DNA from: Daedaleopsis sinensis
Lineage: Eukaryota > Basidiomycota > Agaricomycetes > Polyporales > Polyporaceae
DNA length: 64,000 bases
Assembly: GCA_033807695.1 (NCBI GenBank)
Contig: CM066305.1
Location: forward strand, 1,674,001 to 1,738,000
Direction: 5' to 3'
The notes beneath the pieces were generated by a model. The model did no database searches and was not told the DNA's origin. It worked only from the letters and a program-made list of their open reading frames with translations. Positions 22,488-32,680 of this stretch are shown here, one piece after another (positions within the stretch are counted from its first letter, which is position 1; the number at the start of each line of letters is the position of its first letter). A program made the position numbers and the translations under genes.

Positions 22488-23985
22488 ATGGGCAAATGGT
22501 TCGTGAAGGCTTTACAGTGCAGGAACAGTTTTACTCAGTAGCTTGCGTCTCCAGGACACTCGAGTATCACGATGAAGTGCTCCGGAACAAGGTCAAAAAC
22601 CTGGTGTGAGTAGGCAGGAGCTCTTTGTGTCCGTATGATCATGTAAACTGATCTACCAACAGGCAGGGCGCCATCAAACGCATGAAGGTTGAAGATGAGG
22701 GACCGACCATCACGTATGAGTCTTTCGTGCAGGACCTCGATGAGGGTGACTCTTTCACAACGTCACTGGTAGATGTGCTCGTAAAGGTGCGTGCAGCCTC
22801 CTATCTTTTCGATTACCGAATGCTTACAGCTCTTTCCAGGAGCTCGCTGAGCGCAGAATGCGACCGAATCCTGGCGACCGTCGGCTCATCTCCGAGCGGA
22901 CAGCTAAAAGTCTGCGACTGCAGGCGGCCCCCTCGCACGTCTACCGGGGCAACCAAGGGCTGCTCCGAGACCGAGGCAGCCGTCGCACCGTGCCCCTTCC
23001 TCGTCCTAGCACTCGCGCAAATCTCCACGACGTCTTGTCTGATTCAGATCCAGAGGAAGAGTATGGTACGATGTTCGGCTCAGCTGGACCGGTGGAAGGA
23101 GTACGTCTCAACACGGATTTATACGAAGCGTTCTTCCCCTCCACCTTCGACCTTCCTGGATCGATCTCACGGGCCCCAGAACGTCTCCCAACACCTCCGC
23201 ATCCACAGCCGTCCGACCCCACAATGGCTGGTGGCAGTTGGATCATCCCTAGCCCTCCTTCCCGGTCGCCTCCCACCCTGTATAGCACGTCAGGCCCCGC
23301 GTGGACAGGTCTGGGAGGCCCAGGAGCGCCGCTTGGCCGTTCGTCTACTATCCGTCGCCCACACAGGACCCGAACCACGGACATGAGCGACTTCGCTTCC
23401 TTTACTTCACGGCGGCGTTCCGCGATCCGAAACAGTGCGACACAGGAAGAGGGTTCGCAAGAGGAGTCAACTACTGACAGAACTGCTGGACCGGCCTCCG
23501 CTGCCAGCACGAGGTCAACAGAGCCGTCCACTACGCCGGGCGCCTCTGAATCAAGCCGCCTACGGGGCCTCAGTGCCCTGACACGCCATGGGCGGTCATA
23601 TTCCTCATCCTACGACGACAGCGGTCTCCCCACTGCCTCGCACCCGAGCTCGTCGCAGATGTGGTACAACATGACCTCGGGAGCAAACTACACCGTGGAT
23701 CCGTCCTCCCTCTTGTCGCTCCCTCGGCGGTCCAGTACCACGGACTTGAATGAAGACAGGCGACAAGCGATCGCTCCGCGATTGCGTCGTGGGGGTCTTC
23801 GTCCACCGGAAGCGATGCTTGCAACGTCTTCACAGGGATCCTTGGAACGCGCATTAGCGGATCGTGCATCCCGTGCGACGTCTCGGGACCCCACACGCTC
23901 AGACTCCGTTCCTCAACCTGAATTGAGTGCCGGGACAGTTACAGAGCAATCTAGCAGTTCTATCGCCACTTCCGCACCATTGTAG
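22488..23985 (+). CDS. Conserved-looking fungal protein of unknown function
   Basis: Not recognised. 443 residues from exons 22488-22498, 22555-22605, 22663-22786 and 22840-23985. The first exon is a tiny MGKW-coding exon whose donor is GTTCGT. About 110 N-terminal residues look folded and helical (LEYHDEVLRNKVKNLVQGAI, TSLVDVLVKELAERRMRP, SERTAKSLRLQ). The rest is Ser/Pro/Arg-rich and probably disordered, with several RRRS/RRSS clusters that could be phosphorylation or nuclear-targeting sites. No transmembrane segment is seen. The reading frame and splice phases are consistent, so I regard it as a real gene. Confidence 0.75.
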
Positions 23986-24147
23986 CTTCTCTACTCATCT
24001 GAATGCCATAGATTAGTTCTAGTTGGACGGTCCTGTATCTCTATTTCATCATGCTGTACGACCACCGTCAGTTCTCGTCAGTTTCCCGCTGTCTCGTTAT
24101 AATTCTCCAACTGACGCAATAAGCCTGAGAATGTTAACACTTCATAT

Positions 24148-24235
24148 CCCTCGATAGCTCAGTTGGAAGAGCGCAAGACTGTAATCGGGAATCCAGATAA
24201 TCTTGATGTCGCTGGTTCGATCCCGGCTCGAGGGA
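24148..24235 (+). tRNA. tRNA-Tyr (GTA) with intron
   Basis: The acceptor stem CCCTCGA pairs with TCGAGGG and is followed by the discriminator A. The A box (TAGCTCAGTTGG) and B box (GGTTCGATCCC) are intact. The anticodon stem CAAGA/TCTTG closes a loop that contains GTA and a 15-nt intron after position 37, typical of eukaryotic tRNA-Tyr. A run of five T residues shortly after the 3' end serves as the Pol III terminator. Confidence 0.95.
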
Positions 24236-24586
24236 TTTCCTTTTTGGGCTCAAACGCTCTCATTAGTGCTGTCGTTCGCATCTGCGACGATGGACGAACG
24301 TTTTAACAAATTCTGGTAGCCATTGGAAAACGTGAAGTTACCTGTACAAGAGGGAATATAATGAGCGCCGCGTCTCATCGACATGATTGAGACGACGACT
24401 CTGAGTTGTTCGGACTCCGGAGTGAATTGTCACTGGTTTCATACCCAGACGTACGAGCGAGACCCCTTGTCAGATAAATATGGTTTCGGAAATGTGCCTA
24501 AAGCACATGCATTCTGTGCGATGGCAGGAATTCAGTAGTTATACATATACATAGAAGCCTTGGTATCGGTTAATACATCCCTATGC
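24236..24586. other. Intergenic region between tRNA-Tyr and TLS1
   Basis: AT-richer sequence holding the Pol III terminator and, presumably, the TLS1 3' UTR. No gene recognised. Confidence 0.4.
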
Positions 24587-25796
24587 TCACTTGCGCATCC
24601 GCTTCTTGAAGCGTTCCATAACCTATGCACAACGACATATTAGTCTATGTAGGAGTAAGTCTTCAGGGATGTTGGCACTAGTACGAACCATTTCATCTGT
24701 AGCCATTTGCACGCGATCAGAATGACGGCGGAATTCATGGTCGTCCGGTCGCATTCCCATAGCTTCGAGCTTAGCGTCTCGCATGATATCGGCATCCGAC
24801 TTTGCCTTGAGGTTCGGTCGGTAGACTGAAGTCCTGGTCAGGTAAAGGACGCGGCACAGATGCAGGGATGTAGACGTACAGCGTGCAGCGGCGAGGTGCG
24901 CCTCGTCGTCAGGTCTCGAACGCCCTTTGCGCTGCTCCGATATTAGACGCTTCGCCTTCTCTGTTTCCTCAATGTTCTTGAGCCGAGTGCTAGGGATATG
25001 GGTGATGAGCGTGAAGAAGGTGCTGGCACAAAACGCAGGTGACGCACTCCATGCCCAGGTCAACTTCGGGGATAGCGGTCAGCATGGCGAGACTGTTCGT
25101 GACGTTGCCCTCCTCGTCCTTCTTCTTCGTATCTGCCTTGTACTTGTCGGTCAGGCGGAACAGTTCGGCGTACGGGTCCGCGGGGCCCTCGTCTTCGGCC
25201 TCTGCCTCTGCCTCGCCCTTCCGTAGCTTCATGTTCTCTTCGATGTACGCCATCCTGGAGGACCTGGTCAGTGGTCAAGACATCGGGAAAGCAGGTGAGA
25301 AGACGCACATGTGCTTGTCTACGTCAAGCGCATTCGTCTGCTGCGTGAAGTTGTTGGCACGGACGACCTTTCTCGCCTTCGTCTCGGCGTCCTCCTCCCT
25401 TTGAGCGGGTTGTGATGGTCGTCGGTATGTGGGGCTCGCGATGGGCAGTGGGTTCACTCACTCTTCCTCGTTGTCGTGCGTCGCTGCACCCGGCTGGAGT
25501 CCGTAGAGCTCCTCCTCCTCTTTTGGCCGTTTGCGCTTCTTCTTCACTTCGCCTTTGGTGAGTTTCGCGACGTCTATGCCTTCTCTCGCTTTCCGTAGCT
25601 TTCGCAGCTCGATCAGGTCCGAAATACTGGGGGACAGGAAGGTGAGTTACCAGTGCAATGTATCCTCAACACTGGATGCCTACTCCAATTTGTCTTCGGA
25701 CTGTTCCTGGGACTCTTCTGGGGTGGGGTCATTTGCGTCATCTTCTGGTAGCGCTTGCCGTGTTCTGGGTGCAGGTCGTGATCGTTTCTTGAACAT
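24587..25796 (-). CDS. TLS1 / C9orf78 (HCA59) family splicing-associated protein
   Basis: Homologue of fission yeast Tls1 and human C9orf78, spliceosome-associated proteins that influence splice choice and, in yeast, telomeric silencing. 285 residues from seven exons (25796-25684, 25626-25462, 25398-25309, 25254-25048, 24989-24880, 24825-24689, 24622-24587) that sum to whole codons. Family features in order: basic start MFKKRSRP, ISDLIELRKLRKAREGID, FTQQTNALDVDKHMMAYIEE, the diagnostic LTAIPEVDLGMDTRLKNIEE, RFYRPNLKAKSD, and the C-terminal FKKRMRK, comparable with the human FKKMNRRY end. The last intron starts with the uncommon donor GTTCGT. Confidence 0.9.
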
Positions 25797-26923
25797 GATG
25801 GGGAGTCGCGAAAGTCGATGTCGACGAGGAGTCTGAGAGTCGTGAGCCAGAGTGTGAGGAAGGCCGAACAAAGCGGAATGGGGAAAGTCGTCACGTGAAG
25901 CGGCCAACCGGGCCCGGGCCTGCAGCTCCGTCCTCTCTTCCTCCTAATTGTCAATCTTTGAAGCATCATCGTCCTCTTCTAACCTTCTCTAATCCACCAA
26001 AATGGCTGCACAGCGTGGTCGTGCTACTGATTGACGCGATGTGAGCTCCCCGGATATTAAGGTGAGTACAGTATTGCAAGTTCTGTCTTTCTTTCCGTTG
26101 CATATATCCGCTTCTGCATGAAGAAACCAAGCAACCTACCGGATAGCTGTCCTCGAGTCCGCTCAGGTTTCTACTCCTCTACAGAAGAGTAATAACCGTT
26201 TGGGCTCGCGGACCACGTAGCTGGATGACGGCTGTAATTTGCAATCTGACCACCGGTTCATATTTGGTTCATAGAATCATACACCCTTCATATCCTCGTA
26301 CAAACGACTGTTTGGTTACTAACGGAATTCCTGATTAACTAGGGCTCGAATATCATCGCATAGCCGCAAGGAATGCCCTGTCAGCAAGGAAAATGGGTGT
26401 CGATAGAAGGTGGACTCGTTCCAATGTTACCGACTTGACCATCCTGCAGACTCGCTACAGATGGCTACGTGGGGAATGTAGTCAGCACGACGTCTCCCCA
26501 TATGCTTACGGAGGTGAACGATAGTTGTACGTCGTTAGAGCACCGAGTAAAGACATGGATATGACTGGCCGGAGGACTGCGACCGGGATCAGACGTGCGA
26601 ACAGGGAACCTGTGCGATATTGCAGTATTCCAAATGGTCTCCAACATACTCTGCCTCTTTATGCGCTGTTTCAGCATTTCTGCGGTGGACGATTGGCTGC
26701 GTGGCCCGGAGCGTGACTGGAGAGGCGTGCTGAATCATGTCCCACTGTCAGTCGCCCGGCGTCATCATGTCGCGATGTTGTCGGCCACTCCCCGCTCGTC
26801 CATTCCGCCCTGCCCTAGCAGTCATATAACCCTCGGACGCTCGCCATGCTATCTTGCACTCCTAACTTCCGCAGGCCGTTCATCACCGCTGTAAATCTTC
26901 CACAACTCACCTAATTCCCTGCA
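25797..26923. other. 1.1 kb intergenic region with an orphan start-like element
   Basis: It is bounded by the TLS1 start (-) and the MET16 start (+). At 26001 an ATG in a strong context (CACCAAAATGG) behind a CT-rich leader opens only ten codons before TGA. No further gene was recognised up to the MET16 promoter. Confidence 0.45.
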
Positions 26924-27901
26924 ATGGCCCCTCCTGCTGCACCCGCGCCTACCTTTGACAAACCTCTCAACCTCCCCCTCTCGCAGGAGGAGATTGACCG
27001 CATCAACGCCTACCTCCGCGACCAGACCCCGGAAACGATCCTCGAATGGGCCGTCGAGCACGTCCCGGGGCTCTTCCAGACGACGGCTTTCGGCCTTACT
27101 GGTCTCGTCGCGATCGACATGCTCTCGAAGATCACCCAGAACCCTCCACCACTGATCTTCGTCGACACCCTCTACCACTTCAAGGAGACGTACGAGCTCG
27201 TCGAGGAGGTCAAGACACGCTATAACCGGGACGTGCACGTGTACAAGCCCGAGGGCTGCGATACCGTGGAGGCGTTCGAGAAGAAGTACGGCCAGAAGTT
27301 CTGGGAGGCGGACGAAGTGACATACGACTACCTCGTCAAGGTATGTACGGCATCCTCATCGACTCCACGATCCATGTGTTGAGAGCTGTATGACAGGTTG
27401 AGCCTGCCCGGAGAGCATATGAGGAGCTCGGGGTCAAGGCCGTCATCACCGGCCGTCGCGCATCCCAGGGCGCGGACCGCGCGACCCTCCAGCCCCTCGA
27501 AGTCGACAGCACCGGGCTCATCAAGCTGAACCCGCTCTTCGCCTGGACGTTCCCGTTCGTCGAGTGGTATGTCGACGCGAACAAGGTCCCGCGCAACAAG
27601 CTGCTCAGCCAGGGCTACCGGAGCGTCGGCGACTGGCACAGCACCGTGAAGAGCGGCGAGGGCGACACGGGCGAGCGCGCCGGGCGCTGGGCGGGCAAGA
27701 AGGAGAAGACGGAGTGCGGTCTGCACGTGGACTACTTCCAGCTGAAGGCGGAGGCAGAGAAGAAGGTTCGTTCGTCTCCTGAAACGCTGCACCAGACCGG
27801 CATTGACGATTGTTCTATAGTTGAAGGAAAAAGCGTTGAGCGAACAGCAGGCGGCAGAGCCTGTTGTAGCGTCCACGGCGACCGTCGAGGCAACAGCATG
27901 A
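26924..27901 (+). CDS. MET16: Phosphoadenosine phosphosulfate (PAPS) reductase
   Basis: Thioredoxin-dependent reductase converting PAPS to sulfite in assimilatory sulfate reduction, the step towards cysteine and methionine. 288 residues from exons 26924-27340, 27397-27765 and 27821-27901. It has the adenine-nucleotide-binding alpha-hydrolase fold with TTAFGLTGLVAIDMLSK, PLIFVDTLYHFKETYELVEE, the cofactor-site motifs ITGRRASQGADR and LNPLFAWTF, and WYVDANKVPRNKL. The catalytic cysteine lies in KKEKTECGLH near the C-terminus. A short low-complexity tail is encoded by exon 3. Intron 2 begins with GTTCGT. The Cys pairs that bind Fe-S in plant-type APS reductases are absent, as expected for the fungal enzyme. 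Confidence 0.95.
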
Positions 27902-28250
27902 GCCTGTCTCTCTGGATCTCGACTGGACTTACGTAGAGGGTTTGACGCATTGTACTGCTGGCATTTCTGTATCATTTATGAGCTATCTTATGCTTGGACT
28001 CCCGGATCGTCTGGGCGTCGAGAGACGTGCCACTAGCAGCGTTTCTGTAGCTTCTCTGTCAATGGTCCGCGCCAAAGAGTCGGACAACGAGGCCGGATCC
28101 CATGATGGAACTCTATGCGCAGATTGTCTCTCAGCCAAACTCTCAATTGAGTCCGATGAGCTCCGCTCGAGAGAGGACGGCGCGTGTATATATACCCAAT
28201 TTCCCGCCGGCGACCATCCTCGCTCCTCTCTTAGATCTGTCGGGTGAGCT
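27902..28250. other. Intergenic region between MET16 and RNase III gene
   Basis: 349 bp. A TATATATA box at 28187-28194 lies about 60 bp before the downstream ATG and is a plausible core promoter. Confidence 0.4.
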
Positions 28251-29583
28251 ATGGGCATGGCGTCCGAACCCAAGTATGTCTGTCAGAATCAGAGGCTTCA
28301 CGCTCGATCTAACTAGACCTGCAGCGTCCTGGGGGCGAACAGCCTAGGTGCGGGCGTGCCGCGTGCAGCTCCCTTGCCCAGTGGTCGCGCACCGCTCAAG
28401 TCAGTGGGGATCATTGCACGCATACTACATTGATGGCGCAGATGCTGAACTGGACGTGCCAGGCCAGAGTTTCCGAACGGATTGCCCCCCCTCCCAGAGA
28501 TCAACTCCCACCAGCTGCGTCTGCAGGTGTTCACCCATCGCAGCTTTTTCGCCCGCCCGACGCATATCTTCGAGGATATGCCTGATGACCCGAGCCCGGA
28601 CAACGAGATGTCAGTACTTGAGTCTCCAAACTACGCAAGGGTGCCAGACCAGTGACTGATCCACGCATGTAGGCTGGAGCATCTCGGCGACACCGTCCTG
28701 AGCTTGGTGGTGACGGGGCTCTTGAGAGATGTCTTTCCGTGCCTCCGCGTGGGGCCGTCCACGGTGAGGACCATACTCCCCTCCCTCAGTAGACGAAGCT
28801 CTACCGTTCTTACGACCCGATTGCCAGAAAATCCGGGCCCTCGTCGTCGGTAACCCCACCCTTGCTTCAATGTGAGTGAGGTGACCGCGGGTACCCGCGT
28901 GCAGAAACTGACCATGTATCTGATGCGACGCAGCTCTGTCCAATACCGCCTGCCGGAGAGGCTGCGCATGCACCCCGCGCAAGCCATAACGCTGCGTGCA
29001 TCCAGCAACATCCAAGGTGAGCCGCAATCACCGGGATCGGCGCGCCCACACCCTCACACGGAGTCTCCCAGCCGACCTCTTCGAGTCCTTCGTCGGGGGC
29101 GTGTACCTCGACGGCGGCCTCGAGGTCTGCAAGCAGTGGCTGAACCCGCTCCTCCGCCCGTACATCTGCGAGGCCTACCGCATCGTGCGCGTGCAGCACG
29201 GCCTCTCCCCGGACCCCGACCCGCCCTACCCCGTGCTGACTCTCGCGTACAACCCCGCGGAAGGCAGCTCCACGCCCCCCGGGGACAGCACGGAGCCCCC
29301 GCGCCTCCCGGCGCCGACGTGGTCGATCCCGCCGCCGCCGCGCATCCCGGGCAACGTCGGGCACCTCTCGCTGTTCAACCAGCACCTGCAGCAGCAGTTC
29401 AAGAGCATCGAGTGGGTGTACACGGACAGCGCGGGCGAGGGCACGAAGACGACGCCGATCTGGGTCGTCCGCGCCATGGTCGACGGCAAGTGCCTCGGGC
29501 GCGGGCGCGGGAGCACCAAGAAGGCCGCGCGGAACGAGGCCGCGAAGGAGGGGCTGGTGAATCTGGGAATCTATGTCTCGTGA
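28251..29583 (+). CDS. Ribonuclease III with C-terminal double-stranded RNA-binding domain
   Basis: Predicted dsRNA endonuclease of 324 residues. Exons: 28251-28273, 28325-28399, 28463-28609, 28673-28763, 28828-28871, 28934-29016 and 29072-29583. The RNase III domain carries LPPLPEINSHQLRLQVFTHR then SFFARP, the signature LEHLGDTVLSLVVTGLL, RALVVGNPTLAS and ADLFESFVGGVYLDGG. The Glu and Asp of the signature and the Asp and Glu of ADLFE correspond to the four metal-binding carboxylates of bacterial RNase III, so catalysis is expected. A Pro-rich linker leads to the dsRBD (IWVVRAMVDGKCLGRGRGST, then KKAARNEAAKEGLVNLG). Related proteins include the mitochondrial ribosomal protein mL44, but the retained active site argues for an enzyme. 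No clear mitochondrial presequence is visible. Confidence 0.88.
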
Positions 29584-30058
29584 GTGTCGACGTCTCTTCA
29601 GTCCTGTTGGCCACCTGGAGCTGATCACGGTGCAAGCAAAGAGCGCCGGAGGGCCTCTATCCTGCTTGAGCCCTCGCAACTTGTCTCTAGACTCGCGCTG
29701 GATGTGCACAGCAGACGATGCTGGTCATCCCGCACAGGTGTGAAGACATTCTGCGAGGGTTTGCTGCGGAGGCCGTTCGTGCCGCAGGTGCGGACGGAAA
29801 TGTTCTTGCTGTCGAGGAGGTGGATGACTGTGTACGATATCCTGTTTGCTGTTGGATTCCGTCGTGCTCGTTGATCGTTGTTCTCGCTGCTCATAGCTAT
29901 CTGGCTGTCTCTGTCGTGCTGTCATCTATGCCGTTGCAGTGTATTGGTTTGAAAATGAAATACTATGGATCCTATGGCGTAGAATGCGGCTGAATGGGGT
30001 GTCATTACTATGAGTACAATAAGTGATGAATGGAATGAGGGTACTTTTCGTGCGCCCC
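29584..30058. other. Convergent 3' region between RNase III and COA3 genes
   Basis: Presumed 3' UTRs of both genes. I see no further gene. Confidence 0.35.
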
Positions 30059-30635
30059 TTACACAACCCGCCTGCTCCCCGCCCTGCCATCCCCCAACTT
30101 CCCGACACTGTCCACCGGCGGTGCGCCCCAAACCAACGTGCCGGTAGAGGGGTCCAACAGGCGTGGTATCCGTTCTTCGAGTAGTGGTGGGAGGACTCCG
30201 CGTCGACGTCTCGAGGATTCCATAGCGGTGACGATCGGTATGGACGGGCCCACGCCCATCGTGGCGACAGGAGGGGGGCTCACGGCTTTGGACGCATCTG
30301 CCGCTCCCCGCCCGTCCGGCGCACCGTCCTCGGGCTTCTGGATCCCAGACCCGGCCATGAGCGCGCGCGCCTCCTCGTCCACGTCGTCGAACACGTCCTG
30401 CTTCACCGCGCCGATGGAGTACGCCCACACGCCGACCGCGAAGCCTGTGAGGGCGACGCCGGTGAGAGCGTTACGGAGGCGGAAGGGGGCGCGCGCGCGC
30501 TGCAGGCCCGGAGACATGACCTGGAGGCAGCATGCGTTTGCGATGGATCCCGAAGCTAGACACACGGCGAGGACATACGTTCTTGGGGCGGTAGGATGCG
30601 CGAGCAGACTTCGCGTCGACGTATTGGTCCGTCAT
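30059..30635 (-). CDS. COA3: Cytochrome c oxidase assembly factor 3
   Basis: Inner-membrane protein that with Cox14 and Mss51 couples Cox1 synthesis to complex IV assembly. 172 residues from exons 30635-30579 and 30520-30059. The N-terminal matrix part (SARASYRPKNVMSPGLQRAR) is followed by a single helix, LTGVALTGFAVGVWAYSI, and the family-typical GAVKQDVFDDVDEEA just after it, the hallmark of COA3/CCDC56. The remaining tail of about 90 residues is Pro/Arg-rich and longer than in yeast. The neighbouring minus-strand gene is a structural COX subunit. Confidence 0.88.
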
Positions 30636-31038
30636 GGTCTCCGGAGGAGTATTAAGGAGAGCAGGTGGTAGCAGGACGGAGAGAGGTAAGGCGCACACGC
30701 CCAGGAACTACGCGAACCGGCAGCCTGCTCGCGCACGTGAGATGTTACAACCACTCTTCGCTCTCTCATTTCATACAGAGTCCAGACTCGCCCGGTCTAC
30801 GTTGTACTCTCATCACGGTTTACAGCAGGAAGATAGGCCGGCGACAACAATACAAATCGTTCTAACTCACACCGGTTGCCGAGATTGTCGGAAAATATCG
30901 GGTGCATAACGCGCCTCAAACAACTGACAGTGATTGCACCCAAGGCTCGCACCAGCAACGATCGCCTTGTCTATGAGCAATGCATTAAGGAGGGACGAAA
31001 GATCGGTACATTGTCATTGAGCCTGCAGACTGTGCCAA
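30636..31038. other. Intergenic region between COA3 and COX7A-type genes
   Basis: About 400 bp with both neighbours on minus. It contains the COA3 promoter and the 3' UTR of the upstream subunit gene. No repeat or extra gene seen. Confidence 0.35.
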
Positions 31039-31500
31039 TCACTCGGACGAGGGCTTGCCCTGAAGGTTGCGGGAGGAAGAGTATGCGATGAGCACAACGC
31101 AAGAAGAAATGGATCGCAGACACCACTCACACGAATGAGCTGGAACGCGCCATATGCCGTGCTGGCCATGCCAACGGCGAAGAGAGCGTAGTAACTCCCT
31201 GGGGGGAGTGTGTTTAGAAAGTATGCACGGTGCGCTTGGGAACGGAGTACTCACTGACGTAGATCTTCGACCGAGGAAGACGGTAGTAGATGGGGATGTG
31301 CTGGTTCTAGACGGCGGGTAGCGCAGGTTGAACATGGGTTACGCAGACATGTACGACGCTCCGGAGACGAGGACTCACCTGGACGAGCTTCTGCTTCTCC
31401 AGGATGCGGTTGGGCTCTGTGGCGAAGAGGAGGACGAATGAGGAGTGCACACGCGCAGATCACGGAGTGTATACTGACTGTTGTAGACGGCGTTGAGCAT
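31039..31500 (-). CDS. Cytochrome c oxidase subunit VIIa-like small membrane protein
   Basis: A 66-residue nuclear-encoded complex IV subunit candidate, too small and split (five exons) for simple ORF calling. Exon 1 is 31500-31479 (MLNAVYN). The next gives KPNRILEKQKLVQ, then NQHIPIYYRLPRSKIYV, then the membrane helix exon YYALFAVGMASTAYGAFQLI, and a last exon of seven codons (GKPSSE and stop). All splice phases agree and the total is 201 nt. The order of an N-terminal matrix segment with a basic LEKQKLVQ patch, a YYRLPRS loop, and one helix with small residues matches COX7A-type subunits. It shares a 131-bp divergent promoter with YAF9. Confidence 0.82.
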
Positions 31501-31631
31501 TTTGGCAGGAGGGAGGTGACGACGAGGAGGTGGTCGAGGATAAAGATGAGAGGGTGAGGAGGGGCGAGCGCGAGGCGGAGTCTCAACCGCCGAGCCGGCG
31601 CGACCTGCCTCGACCGTGCCCTTCGACCGCC
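31501..31631. promoter_or_regulatory. 131-bp bidirectional promoter between COX7A-type gene and YAF9
   Basis: The two ATG codons are only 131 bp apart on opposite strands, so the start regions and 5' UTRs must share or overlap elements. Confidence 0.7.
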
Positions 31632-32597
31632 ATGGCTTCCAACGACCGCGTTCGCGCTAGGGTATGTCCCTCCTCCCTCTCCTCACTGCTCTCTCGCTGA
31701 ATGTTGTGGCAGGGCGTGACTGTCCACCGTCCGATAATATATGGCAACACCGCCTATGTCCTGACCCAGAAAGAACGAGAGGCGCTGCCGAGCCCCGACC
31801 ACACCCATCGCTGGACGGTGGCCTTGCGCAGCCCATCGTCCGCGCCAGACTCTGACATCGTTGGTGGAGCGGACGACTTGAGCTATTTCATCAAGCGAGT
31901 GAGCTTCAAGCTACATGATACATATGCTAACCAGAACCGAAGTGAGTACCTACGCCACCCGCTCCTGCTCCCGTGCTCTAATACGAGGCTCTTGTAGATA
32001 TCGACAAACCACCTTTTGAGGTCTCGGAGACAGGGTACGTCGTACACACACGCACACCAGTACGGAGTACTGAAGAAGATTAGGTGGGGCGAATTTGAGA
32101 TCACTATCCGTGTCACCTTCGTCCCGGAAAGCGGCGAGAAACCGCTGACGCTCTACCACCATCTGAAGCTCCATCCATGGACTGTGGCCGGGAGCGGAGA
32201 GCCAGAGATCCCCCCTTTCGAGGTAGCTCTGAAGCACGGGCCCGTGAACTCCTGGCAGTACGACGAACTCGTTTTTTCCGACCCCTTCCAATCCTTCTTG
32301 AGCATCCTTACCGCCCACCCGCCTACGGCATTGCCTAAAGTCAAACGACGCCCTGTACCATTCCATACCTCGCACTCGAACCCTGAGTCTCTTGAAGCTT
32401 CGAAGGGCGGCACTCCCGAGTTCACCCAGGAGATGGAAAAGGAGGAGGCGGAACGCCTGGACAGGGCACTGAAGACCATCGTGGAGGACACGCACGTATG
32501 GCGCAACAAGCAGATAGAGAAGGAGAACGAACTGAACCGACTCAAGAAAGAGCTTGAGGCTGCCATCCGGCAGCAGTCCTGGCCAGTTCGCATGTAA
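31632..32597 (+). CDS. YAF9: YEATS domain protein Yaf9 (GAS41)
   Basis: Shared subunit of the NuA4 acetyltransferase and SWR1 remodelling complexes. The YEATS fold reads acylated histone H3 lysines. 269 residues from exons 31632-31661, 31713-31941, 31998-32034 and 32084-32597. Visible: RARGVTVHRPIIYGN, THRWTVALRSP, FIKRVSFKLHDTYANQNR, NIDKPPFEVSETGWGEFEIT and YHHLKLHPW. These give the His, Ser/Thr and Trp-Gly-Glu-Phe aromatic cage of the reader pocket. The C-terminus is a coiled coil (EKENELNRLKKELEAAI) used for complex assembly. It ends 84 bp from the convergent ATR stop. Confidence 0.95.
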
Positions 32598-32680
32598 TGT
32601 AGCAAAACATATTTGATACCAATACGTCGAGTGTATGATACAGATTAATGATATCGATGTCGTTCATCTTCTCATGTGTA

